The translations under genes and the position numbers were made by a program. Of a stretch of 11,014 bases of DNA, positions 1 to 5,930 are shown one piece after another (positions within the stretch are counted from its first letter, which is position 1; each line of letters begins with the position of its first letter). The stretch spans positions 1-11,014 of the forward strand of contig PNLG01000273.1 of NCBI GenBank assembly GCA_013822915.1, written 5' to 3'. The notes beneath the pieces are model-generated. The model had not been told where the DNA came from, did not search any database, and worked only from the letters and a program-made list of their open reading frames with translations. The DNA is from Sphingomonas sp. GTDB lineage: Bacteria > Pseudomonadota > Alphaproteobacteria > Sphingomonadales > Sphingomonadaceae.

Positions 1-498
1 GTGATGTCGGCGGATATCCTTGCGCGCTATGGCGGGCGCAATCTGATGGTGGTGTCGCCCGATGTCGGCGGCGTGGTGCGGGCGCGGGCGCTCGCCAAGC
101 GGCTCGACAATGCGCCGCTCGCGATCGTCGATAAGCGGCGGGAACGCGCGGGCGAGAGCGAAGTCATGAACATCATCGGCGATGTCGAGGGGCGGTTCTG
201 CATCCTGATCGACGATATTGTCGATTCGGCGGGCACGCTGTGCAACGCGGCCGCTGCGCTAAAGGCAGCAGGGGCGGAGGAAGTCGTTGCCTATTGCACC
301 CACGGCGTGCTGTCGGGCGCCGCCGTCGCGCGGGTGGAGGGGTCGACGCTGACCGAACTCGTCATCACCGACACGATCGGCAGCCACGAGATTGTGAGCG
401 CAAGCGCACGCATCCGCCACCTGACCATCGCGCCGCTGCTGGGTGAAGCGATCCGCCGGATTGCGGACGAATCGAGCGTGTCGTCGCTGTTTGATTAA
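1..498 (+). CDS. prs: Ribose-phosphate pyrophosphokinase, C-terminal part (5' end outside window)
   Basis: Makes phosphoribosyl pyrophosphate (PRPP) from ribose 5-phosphate and ATP for nucleotide, histidine and tryptophan synthesis in the cytoplasm. The 165 visible residues match the second half of the family, which is usually about 310 residues long. A VVSPDVGG segment (about residues 17-24) is followed by the conserved KRR (45-47) and the PRPP-binding loop CILIDDIVDSAGT (67-79) with its paired aspartates. The end, SVSSLFD, is the usual C-terminus of the family. The GTG at base 1 is taken as an internal valine codon, because a complete protein would need about 145 more residues upstream. The next gene starts 21 bases downstream on the same strand and may be cotranscribed. 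Family assignment is very secure; the 5' part cannot be assessed. Confidence 0.95.
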   Translation: MMSADILARYGGRNLMVVSPDVGGVVRARALAKRLDNAPLAIVDKRRERAGESEVMNIIGDVEGRFCILIDDIVDSAGTLCNAAAALKAAGAEEVVAYCTHGVLSGAAVARVEGSTLTELVITDTIGSHEIVSASARIRHLTIAPLLGEAIRRIADESSVSSLFD

Positions 499-519
499 GC
501 GCGCGGTGGAGGCAGGCGC

Positions 520-1026
520 GTGCAAATCGACGAGGTGGTCCGCCGTTGCCAGTGTTTTGAGCAGGCCAATCTCGCCTTTTGGGTGGATGGCGGTTGGGGT
601 GTCGATGCGCTGCTGGGTCGGCAGACGCGACCGCATGGCGATCTCGACCTCGCGGTGAACTTTACCGATCTGGCGGCGTTTGACCGGTTGCTGAAGCAAG
701 AGGGCTATGCGCGCATCACGCGCGGCAACGATCCTGAATGGAATTGGGTGTTGCAGCACGAGTCCGGGCGATCGGTGGACCTGCATGGCTTTGTGCGGGA
801 TGCGATGGGCAATGGCATTCTGGGCGATCCGGGCGAGGGGTCAATGTATCCAGCAGGAGCGTTTGAGGGGCGCGGCGCGATAAATGGCGTTGCGGTCCGC
901 TGTATCGCGGCCCCCTTTGTCCTGGCGTTCAGAAACGGGTTCGAGCCGCGCGACGTCGATCATCATGATGTCGAGGCACTCTGCGCTCAATTCGGCTTTG
1001 CGCTGCCGAGCCGCTTTCAGACTTGA
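520..1026 (+). CDS. Small nucleotidyltransferase, aminoglycoside/lincosamide adenylyltransferase-like
   Basis: A 168-residue protein with the minimal nucleotidyltransferase fold seen in the aminoglycoside 2''-adenylyltransferase and LnuA/LinA families. FWVDGGWGVDALLG (about 20-33) matches the family's GGWxxD opening. RPHGDLDLAV (37-46) supplies the paired acidic residues (D41, D43) expected to hold magnesium and ATP, and SVDLHGF (85-91) gives a third carboxylate. These enzymes transfer a nucleotide onto a hydroxyl group, but chromosomal relatives often have no known substrate, so resistance should not be inferred. The start is GTG, chosen because GGTGGAGG (505-512) sits just upstream. It lies 21 bases after the pyrophosphokinase gene and converges on crtZ with 7 bases between stop codons. 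Composition is like the neighbours. Fold is likely; substrate is unknown. Confidence 0.8.
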   Translation: MQIDEVVRRCQCFEQANLAFWVDGGWGVDALLGRQTRPHGDLDLAVNFTDLAAFDRLLKQEGYARITRGNDPEWNWVLQHESGRSVDLHGFVRDAMGNGILGDPGEGSMYPAGAFEGRGAINGVAVRCIAAPFVLAFRNGFEPRDVDHHDVEALCAQFGFALPSRFQT

Positions 1027-1044
1027 CCGCCGGTCAGGATTTTT
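1024..1044 (+). terminator. Weak hairpin plus T-run at a convergent gene junction
   Basis: A palindrome TGACCG-C-CGGTCA spans 1024-1036 and is followed, after a three-base gap, by TTTTT at 1040-1044. In practice it gives a 5-base-pair stem with a 3-base loop. It could act as a short intrinsic terminator for the plus-strand nucleotidyltransferase. The stem is short and the T-run does not abut it, so this is tentative. It contains the stop codons of both convergent genes. Confidence 0.25.
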
Positions 1045-1549
1045 CCAGCGCCCCCCCGCGAGCGTCACGCACGCCCGCCCGCCCGCGCCGCTTTAATTCG
1101 GCCTTCAACTCCTCGGGCTTCGGCGCGATCAGGAAGCCGAAGCTGACTGTCCCCTCCTTCGTCTCCACCACATGGTGCAGCCGGTGCGCCTGCACGATCC
1201 GCTTCATATAGGTCGAGCGCGCGACATAGCGGTTGGGCCAGCGCTGGTGAACGATGATGTCGTGAAACCCCAGGTAAATCGCGCCATAGGCGGCAATTCC
1301 TGCCCCCACCCAGGTTGCCCACATCCCCCATGTCCCGCTGGTCCCGAGCAGCAGCAGCGCGATGGAGGGGGTGGCAAAGATCACAAAATAGGCGTCGTTC
1401 AGCTCCCAAAAGCCGGTGCGCGGGCGGTGATGGCTTTCGTGCAGGAACCAGCCGAACCCGTGCATTACCCAACGGTGCGCGATATAGGCCACGCCCTCCA
1501 TCGCCGCGACGGTGAACAAGAACAGGGCAACGCCAATCAGGATCGACAT
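1034..1549 (-). CDS. crtZ: Beta-carotene 3-hydroxylase (CrtZ, fatty-acid-hydroxylase-like di-iron family)
   Basis: Membrane di-iron oxygenase that adds 3-hydroxyl groups to beta-ionone rings (beta-carotene to zeaxanthin), using oxygen and reduced electron carriers. All histidine clusters are visible: HRWVMHG (H25, H30), HESHH (H37, H40, H41), FHDIIVH (H96, H101) and AHRLHH (H122, H125, H126). Hydrophobic membrane segments lie at about residues 3-23, 54-70 and 75-95. At 171 residues it has the usual length. The charged tail after about residue 145 follows the last histidine box and is typically variable. The ATG at 1549 gives a start directly before the first membrane segment; no Shine-Dalgarno sequence precedes it. 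It stands alone between the nucleotidyltransferase and sucC, with no other carotenoid gene in view. In sphingomonads zeaxanthin is often processed further to nostoxanthin, which cannot be judged here. Confidence 0.93.
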   Translation of the reverse strand: MSILIGVALFLFTVAAMEGVAYIAHRWVMHGFGWFLHESHHRPRTGFWELNDAYFVIFATPSIALLLLGTSGTWGMWATWVGAGIAAYGAIYLGFHDIIVHQRWPNRYVARSTYMKRIVQAHRLHHVVETKEGTVSFGFLIAPKPEELKAELKRRGRAGVRDARGGALEKS

Positions 1550-1555
1550 GAGTGC

Positions 1556-1584
1556 TGTATAATCGCTGTCGCGGCGCTTGGCGA
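1556..1584 (-). promoter_or_regulatory. Candidate promoter for crtZ, placed for a leaderless start
   Basis: Reading the minus strand, TCGCCA (1584-1579) and TATACA (1561-1556) are 17 bases apart and resemble a -35/-10 pair, matching TTGACA at 4 of 6 positions and TATAAT at 4 of 6. Six bases separate TATACA from the crtZ ATG, so transcription would begin at or next to the start codon. No ribosome site is seen there, which fits a leaderless message. This is pattern reading only. Confidence 0.3.
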
Positions 1585-1683
1585 GCGGGTCTGAAGGCGG
1601 TGTCGGCGTGCGGTCTGGATTCGCGCGCGCGACTGTGCTTAGGGGAGGGGTAATTCTTCCTGCGACGCGAAAGGCCCCGCCCC

Positions 1684-2883
1684 ATGAACATCCACGAATA
1701 TCAGGCCAAGGAACTGCTGGCGAAATTCGGTGTGCCGGTGCCCGCAGGCTTTGCGGCGATGACGGTGGATGAAGCGGTGGCCGCCGCCGCCCGGCTGCCG
1801 GGGCCGCTTTATGTGGTCAAGGCGCAGATTCACGCGGGCGGGCGCGGCAAGGGCAAGTTCGTCGAACTGCCGCCCGAGGCCAAGGGCGGGGTTCGCCTCG
1901 CGCGCAGTGCCGATGACGTGCGCGCCGCCGCCACCGACATGCTCGGCAACACGCTTGTCACTGTGCAGACGGGCGAGGCCGGCAAACAGGTCAACCGGCT
2001 TTATGTGACGGATGGCGTTGATATTGCGCGTGAATTCTACCTCGCGCTGCTCGTCAACCGCGCGACCGGGCGCATCGGCATGGTGGTGTCAACCGAAGGC
2101 GGGATGGACATTGAAACCGTGGCACATGACACGCCCGAAAAGATCCACACGATCGACATTGATCCGGCCACCGGCTTTATGCCGCACCATGGCCGCGGCG
2201 TCGCTGCAGCCCTTGGCCTGACCGGTGATCTCGCGAAGCAGGCCGCCAATGTCGCGGCGAAGCTGTATGATGCATTCCTCGGCACCGATGCCGCGCAGAT
2301 CGAGATAAACCCGCTCGCGGTGACAACCGATAACAAGCTGTTGGTGCTCGATGCCAAGGTCGGCTTCGATTCGAACGCGCTGTTCCGGCACAAGGATTTG
2401 ATGGAATTGCGCGACGAGACCGAGGAGGATCCGGCCGAGCTCGAAGCGTCGAAATACGACCTTGCCTATATCAAGCTCGACGGGGACATTGGCTGCATGG
2501 TCAATGGCGCGGGGCTTGCGATGGCGACGATGGACATCATCAAGCTGAACGGCATGTTTCCGGCAAATTTCCTCGACGTCGGCGGCGGTGCGAGCAAGGA
2601 AAAGGTGACGGCGGCATTCAAGATCATTCTGGCCGACCCCAATGTTAAGGGCATTTTGGTCAACATCTTTGGCGGCATCATGAAGTGCGACATCATCGCC
2701 GAGGGGATTGTCGCCGCCGCCAAGGAAGTGAATCTGGCGGTGCCGCTGGTCGTCCGGCTGGAGGGGACGAACGTGCAGGCGGGCAAGGATATTCTGGCCA
2801 ATTCGGGGCTGGCGATTGTCCCCGCCAATGATCTGGGCGATGCCGCGAAGAAGATCGTCGCCGAGGTAAAGGCCGCAGCGTAA
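1684..2883 (+). CDS. sucC: Succinate--CoA ligase (ADP-forming) subunit beta
   Basis: Beta subunit of the TCA-cycle enzyme that interconverts succinyl-CoA and succinate with formation of ATP or GTP; it needs the alpha subunit SucD, which carries the phosphohistidine. The 399-residue length is typical. The ATP-grasp region begins MNIHEYQAKELL and includes KAQIHAGGRGKGK (46-58), QIEINPLAV (205-213) and LDAKVGFD (222-229). The C-terminal ligase domain shows GCMVNGAGLAM (270-280), FLDVGGGAS (296-304), VNIFGGIMKCD (326-336) and RLEGTNVQAG (358-367). The start is the ATG of the family's standard N-terminus; GAAAGG, about 10 bases upstream, is a modest ribosome site. The 134 bases up to crtZ must hold the promoter, but I see no convincing -35/-10 pair on this strand. 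sucD, the usual partner, is absent; etfB follows 50 bases later. Identity is very secure. Confidence 0.97.
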   Translation: MNIHEYQAKELLAKFGVPVPAGFAAMTVDEAVAAAARLPGPLYVVKAQIHAGGRGKGKFVELPPEAKGGVRLARSADDVRAAATDMLGNTLVTVQTGEAGKQVNRLYVTDGVDIAREFYLALLVNRATGRIGMVVSTEGGMDIETVAHDTPEKIHTIDIDPATGFMPHHGRGVAAALGLTGDLAKQAANVAAKLYDAFLGTDAAQIEINPLAVTTDNKLLVLDAKVGFDSNALFRHKDLMELRDETEEDPAELEASKYDLAYIKLDGDIGCMVNGAGLAMATMDIIKLNGMFPANFLDVGGGASKEKVTAAFKIILADPNVKGILVNIFGGIMKCDIIAEGIVAAAKEVNLAVPLVVRLEGTNVQAGKDILANSGLAIVPANDLGDAAKKIVAEVKAAA

Positions 2884-2894
2884 CATAATGCCGC

Positions 2895-2914
2895 CCGGCG
2901 CCGATGCGCGCCGG
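2895..2914 (+). other. Perfect GC hairpin between sucC and etfB
   Basis: CCGGCGC (2895-2901) pairs fully with GCGCCGG (2908-2914) around a six-base loop CGATGC. It falls in the short sucC-etfB gap, ending six bases before the etfB ribosome site, and has no T-run, so it is not a standard terminator. It might mark an mRNA processing or stability site that sets the ratio of sucC to etfBA message. In DNA this GC-rich, a chance origin is quite possible. Confidence 0.35.
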
Positions 2915-2920
2915 CGATGT

Positions 2921-2927
2921 GGAGAGG
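2921..2927 (+). promoter_or_regulatory. Ribosome binding site fixing the etfB start
   Basis: GGAGAGG lies six bases before the ATG at 2934. It supports that ATG over the in-frame ATG at 2904, which would add ten residues unlike the family N-terminus and would place the hairpin inside the coding region. Confidence 0.8.
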
Positions 2928-2933
2928 AAGCGC

Positions 2934-3683
2934 ATGAAAATCCTGGTCCCTGTCAAGCGTGTGCTTGACTATAACGTAAAGCCCCGCGTGAAGGCCGACG
3001 GCACCGGCGTCGATCTCGCCAACGTCAAGATGAGCATGAACCCGTTCGACGAAATCGCGGTCGAAGAAGCGATCCGTCTGCGCGAAAAGGGTGTCGCGAC
3101 CGAAGTGGTCGCGGTGTCGATTGGCGAGGCCAAGGCGCAGGAAACTTTGCGCACGGCGCTCGCCATGGGTGCCGATCGCGCGATTTTGGTCACGAGCGAG
3201 GACAAGGTCGAACCGCTCGGCGTCGCCAAGTTGTTGAAAGCGATTGCCGATGAAGAGGCGCCCGGCCTCATCATTTTGGGCAAGCAGGCGATTGACGACG
3301 ACAATAACCAGACCGGCCAGATGCTCGCGGCACTCACCGGCTGGGGCCAGGGCACCTTTGCGAGCGCAGTTGAAGTGAGCGGCGATACCGTCACCGTCAC
3401 GCGCGAAATCGACGGCGGCGCGGAAACGGTGGCGCTCAGCCTGCCCGCGATTGTGACCACCGATTTGCGCCTGAACGAACCGCGCTATGCCTCGCTCCCC
3501 AACATCATGAAGGCGAAGTCCAAGCCGCTCGCCACCAAGACCGCGGCGGACTATGGCGTCGATATCGCGCCGCGCCTGTCGACGCTGAAGGTCGAGGAAC
3601 CCGCCAAGCGCCAGGCGGGCGTAAAGGTGGCGGACGTCGATGAACTGATCGGCAAGCTCAAGGCTTTGGGAGTAGTGGCATGA
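2934..3683 (+). CDS. etfB: Electron transfer flavoprotein subunit beta
   Basis: Beta subunit of the soluble FAD/AMP-containing electron transfer flavoprotein, which collects electrons from acyl-CoA and related dehydrogenases and passes them to ETF-ubiquinone oxidoreductase. The protein is 249 residues, the usual length. It opens MKILVPVKRVLDYNVKPRVK, with the NPFDE element at 36-40. GKQAIDDDNNQTGQM (116-130) is the adenine-nucleotide loop. NEPRYASLPNIMKAKSKP (181-198) is the family signature that includes the dehydrogenase-recognition loop. The start at 2934 has a strong ribosome site. The stop overlaps the etfA start in an ATGA, indicating translational coupling for a 1:1 dimer. It is probably cotranscribed with sucC upstream. 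Confidence 0.97.
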   Translation: MKILVPVKRVLDYNVKPRVKADGTGVDLANVKMSMNPFDEIAVEEAIRLREKGVATEVVAVSIGEAKAQETLRTALAMGADRAILVTSEDKVEPLGVAKLLKAIADEEAPGLIILGKQAIDDDNNQTGQMLAALTGWGQGTFASAVEVSGDTVTVTREIDGGAETVALSLPAIVTTDLRLNEPRYASLPNIMKAKSKPLATKTAADYGVDIAPRLSTLKVEEPAKRQAGVKVADVDELIGKLKALGVVA

Positions 3684-4609
3684 ACACGCTGGTATGGGTT
3701 GAGCATGATGGCGCCGCCGTCAAGGATGCAACGCTGTCGGCGGTAACGGCGGCCGCCCAATTGGGCGAGGTGCATCTGCTCGTCGCCGGGCACGGTGTCG
3801 GCGATGTTGCTACGGCTGCGGCGGCGATCGCGGGCGTTGGCAAAGTGCACGTCGCCGATGACGCGGCCTATGCGCATGCGCTGGCGGAAAATGTGGCGCC
3901 ACTGGTGGCGACGCTCATGGGCCATCATGATGCGTTTGTCGTGCCGTCGACTTCGACGGGCAAGAATATCGCCCCGCGCGTCGCCGCGCTGCTCGACGTC
4001 ATGCAGATCAGCGACATTTTGTCGGTCGAAGGGGACGCGACCTTCACCCGGCCGATTTATGCGGGCAATGCGATTGCAACGGTCAAATCGTCGGACGCCA
4101 AGCTGGTGCTGACCGTGCGCGGCACCGCCTTTGCCAAGGCAGCTTCGACCGGCGGCGCGGCGGTGATTGAGGCCGTGGCGGCGGCAGGCGACAGCGGCAA
4201 GGCGAGCTTCGTGTCGTCTGAAATCGCCAAGTCCGAACGGCCTGAGCTGACCAGCGCCAAGATCATCGTGTCGGGCGGTCGCGCGCTGCAGAATGCGGAG
4301 AATTTCCAGGCGATCATCGAACCGCTCGCCGACAAGCTGGGCGCGGGCGTTGGGGCCAGTCGTGCGGCGGTGGACGCGGGCTATGTCCCCAATGATTATC
4401 AGGTTGGCCAGACCGGCAAGATCGTAGCGCCTGAAGTTTATGTCGCTGTCGGCATTTCCGGCGCGATCCAGCATCTGGCCGGGATGAAGGACAGCAAGAC
4501 CATCATCGCGATCAACAAGGATGAGGATGCCCCGATTTTTCAGGTCGCGGACATCGGCCTGGTCGGCGATTTGTTCAAAATCGTGCCGGAGCTGACGGGG
4601 AAGCTTTAA
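3680..4609 (+). CDS. etfA: Electron transfer flavoprotein subunit alpha (FAD-binding)
   Basis: Alpha subunit of the electron transfer flavoprotein; its C-terminal domain holds most of the FAD. At 309 residues it is standard. The N-terminal domain begins MNTLVWVEHDG and includes the PSTSTGKNIAPRVAA element (89-103). The FAD domain shows VSGGRALQNAENF (197-209), the GASRAAVDAGYVPNDYQVGQ stretch (225-244), TGKIVAPEVYVAVGISGAIQ (245-264) followed by HLAGM, and IAINKDEDAPIF (276-287) ahead of the final VADIGLVGDLF. These match the ETF-alpha signature. Its ATG overlaps the etfB stop (ATGA). It ends the operon: an intrinsic terminator starts 21 bases after the stop codon. Confidence 0.97.
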   Translation: MNTLVWVEHDGAAVKDATLSAVTAAAQLGEVHLLVAGHGVGDVATAAAAIAGVGKVHVADDAAYAHALAENVAPLVATLMGHHDAFVVPSTSTGKNIAPRVAALLDVMQISDILSVEGDATFTRPIYAGNAIATVKSSDAKLVLTVRGTAFAKAASTGGAAVIEAVAAAGDSGKASFVSSEIAKSERPELTSAKIIVSGGRALQNAENFQAIIEPLADKLGAGVGASRAAVDAGYVPNDYQVGQTGKIVAPEVYVAVGISGAIQHLAGMKDSKTIIAINKDEDAPIFQVADIGLVGDLFKIVPELTGKL

Positions 4610-4629
4610 GCCGCGGCGGGATGTGTTAG

Positions 4630-4667
4630 AAAAAGGGCGTCGCACGACCGTTGCGGCGCCCTTTTTT
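4630..4667 (+). terminator. Intrinsic terminator of the sucC-etfBA operon
   Basis: The 5' arm AAAAAGGGCGTCGC begins at 4630 and the 3' arm GCGGCGCCC (4653-4661) runs into TTTTTT (4662-4667), around a nine-base loop. The pairing includes one T-G wobble. Because the arms carry matching A and T tracts, the element could in principle work in both directions. It is the clearest terminator in the window. Confidence 0.9.
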
Positions 4668-4671
4668 CATT

Positions 4672-4678
4672 GGGGGGA
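4672..4678 (+). promoter_or_regulatory. Ribosome binding site of the M19 dipeptidase
   Basis: GGGGGGA lies six bases before the ATG at 4685 and starts four bases after the terminator T-run. It supports the ATG over an in-frame TTG at 4670, which would place the site inside the coding region. Confidence 0.65.
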
Positions 4679-4684
4679 TTTGCC

Positions 4685-5923
4685 ATGCTGTTGCCGCTGT
4701 TCCTGGCACTCGCCGCGCCTGCTGCTCCCGCCGACGACGCGGCGCTGAAGGCGCGGGTCGAGCGCCTCCTCACGGCAAGCCCGGTGATCGACGGGCATAA
4801 CGACCTGCCCTGGGAAATCCGCACCAAATATGACGCCAAGGTTGAGGCGGTCAACCTGAACAAGGACACGTCGAAACTGCCGCTCCCGCTCCAGACCGAC
4901 ATTCCCCGCCTGCACCGTGGTCATGTCGGGGCGCAATTCTGGTCGGTGTGGATCACCGCCGACAATCTCGGTCCGCGCGCGGTTGAGATGACGCTGGAGG
5001 AAATCGACATCGTCAAGCGGATGGTTGGGGCGCATCCGGCCGTGTTCGAACTGGCGGGGACGGCGGCGGACATTCGCCGGATTGCCGGCTCGGGCAAGAT
5101 TGCCGCGCTGATGGGGGTGGAGGGCGGCCACCAGATTGACGGGCGGCTGTCGGTGCTGCGCCGTTACCATGATCTGGGCGTGCGCTATATGACGCTGACC
5201 CACACGCTCAGCCTGCCCTGGGCCGATGCCTCCACCGACGCCCCGCGCAGCGGCGGGCTGAGCGCGTTCGGGCGGCAAGTGGTGGCGGAAATGAACCGGA
5301 TCGGCATGATGGTGGACATCAGCCATGTGTCGGACGCGACGATGGCGGCGGTGCTGGCGACGACAAAGGCGCCAGTCATTGCCTCGCACTCCTCTGCCCG
5401 CGCGCTGGATGATGCACCGCGCAACATCCCCGATGATCTGTTGACGAAAATCGGCGCGAATGGCGGCGTCGTGATGGTCAATTTCTACCCCAGTTTCGTC
5501 TCGCAAGCGTGGCGCAACTGGGACAAGGCGCGCACCGATTATGCCAAGTCAATCGGCGCATCGGCGGAAAGCTATGGCGCCAATGCCGCCGCCGCCCTGA
5601 TCGCGTGGGAGCGCACCCATCCCGAACCCATCGTGACGTCGGCGACGATTGCCGATCATGTCGAGCATATCGCCCGGATTGCGGGCAAGGGCGCGGTCGG
5701 GCTGGGCAGCGATTATGACGGGATCAATGGCACCGCCCCGCGCGACATGACCGGCGTGGATGGCTACCCCGCGCTGTTCGTCGAACTGGCACGGCGGGGT
5801 TGGAGCGATGCCGAGCTGGCGGGGCTGGCGCAAGGCAATATCCTGCGCGTGATGGCGCAGGCAGAGGCCGTCGCCGCGAGCATGGCGGGCATGCCGCCGA
5901 TCGACGCGACCGACCGGCCTTGA
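4685..5923 (+). CDS. Membrane dipeptidase (renal dipeptidase family, peptidase M19), exported
   Basis: Zinc peptidase that cleaves dipeptides; bacterial members also accept D-amino-acid or unusual dipeptides. From the ATG it is 412 residues. MLLPLFLALAAPAAPADDAA is a short hydrophobic leader, probably cut after an Ala near residue 14-16, so the enzyme is likely periplasmic; no lipobox cysteine is seen and the leader lacks the usual N-terminal Lys/Arg. Metal-site motifs of the family follow in order: VIDGHNDLPW with H38 and D40; GVEGGHQ with E146, the expected bridging acid; VDISHVSD with H214; IASHSSARAL with H235, followed by RNIPDDL; and GLGSDYDG (339-346) with D343. It converges on the deacetylase gene with 7 bases between stop codons. 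It directly follows the etfA terminator, so its transcription is unclear. Family is very secure; substrate unknown. Confidence 0.93.
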   Translation: MLLPLFLALAAPAAPADDAALKARVERLLTASPVIDGHNDLPWEIRTKYDAKVEAVNLNKDTSKLPLPLQTDIPRLHRGHVGAQFWSVWITADNLGPRAVEMTLEEIDIVKRMVGAHPAVFELAGTAADIRRIAGSGKIAALMGVEGGHQIDGRLSVLRRYHDLGVRYMTLTHTLSLPWADASTDAPRSGGLSAFGRQVVAEMNRIGMMVDISHVSDATMAAVLATTKAPVIASHSSARALDDAPRNIPDDLLTKIGANGGVVMVNFYPSFVSQAWRNWDKARTDYAKSIGASAESYGANAAAALIAWERTHPEPIVTSATIADHVEHIARIAGKGAVGLGSDYDGINGTAPRDMTGVDGYPALFVELARRGWSDAELAGLAQGNILRVMAQAEAVAASMAGMPPIDATDRP

Positions 5924-5930
5924 AGCGCCC

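Noticed and set aside
1172..1594. 140-codon plus-strand frame opposite crtZ
   Set aside because: Shadow of a gene with all histidine boxes intact; no ribosome site or family match.
1621..1632. Alternating GC run before sucC as a Z-DNA or regulatory site
   Set aside because: Short alternating CG runs recur by chance throughout this GC-rich window.
1640..1656. AGGGGAGGGG followed by TAATTC as a sucC promoter or a leader-peptide ribosome site
   Set aside because: No acceptable -35 is found 16-18 bases upstream of TAATTC, and no suitable start codon follows the purine run.
2904..2933. Upstream ATG start for etfB
   Set aside because: It lies inside the hairpin, has no ribosome site, and adds residues unlike the family; the ATG at 2934 has a strong site.
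3551..4645. Long open frame of 364 codons on the minus strand across etfA
   Set aside because: It is the antisense shadow of a secure etfA, rich in Arg and His as expected from complementary GC-biased codons, and it runs over the terminator. No family resemblance.
4667..5506. 279-codon minus-strand frame across the M19 dipeptidase
   Set aside because: Complement of a gene with a complete zinc site; low-complexity Arg/His/Pro-rich content.
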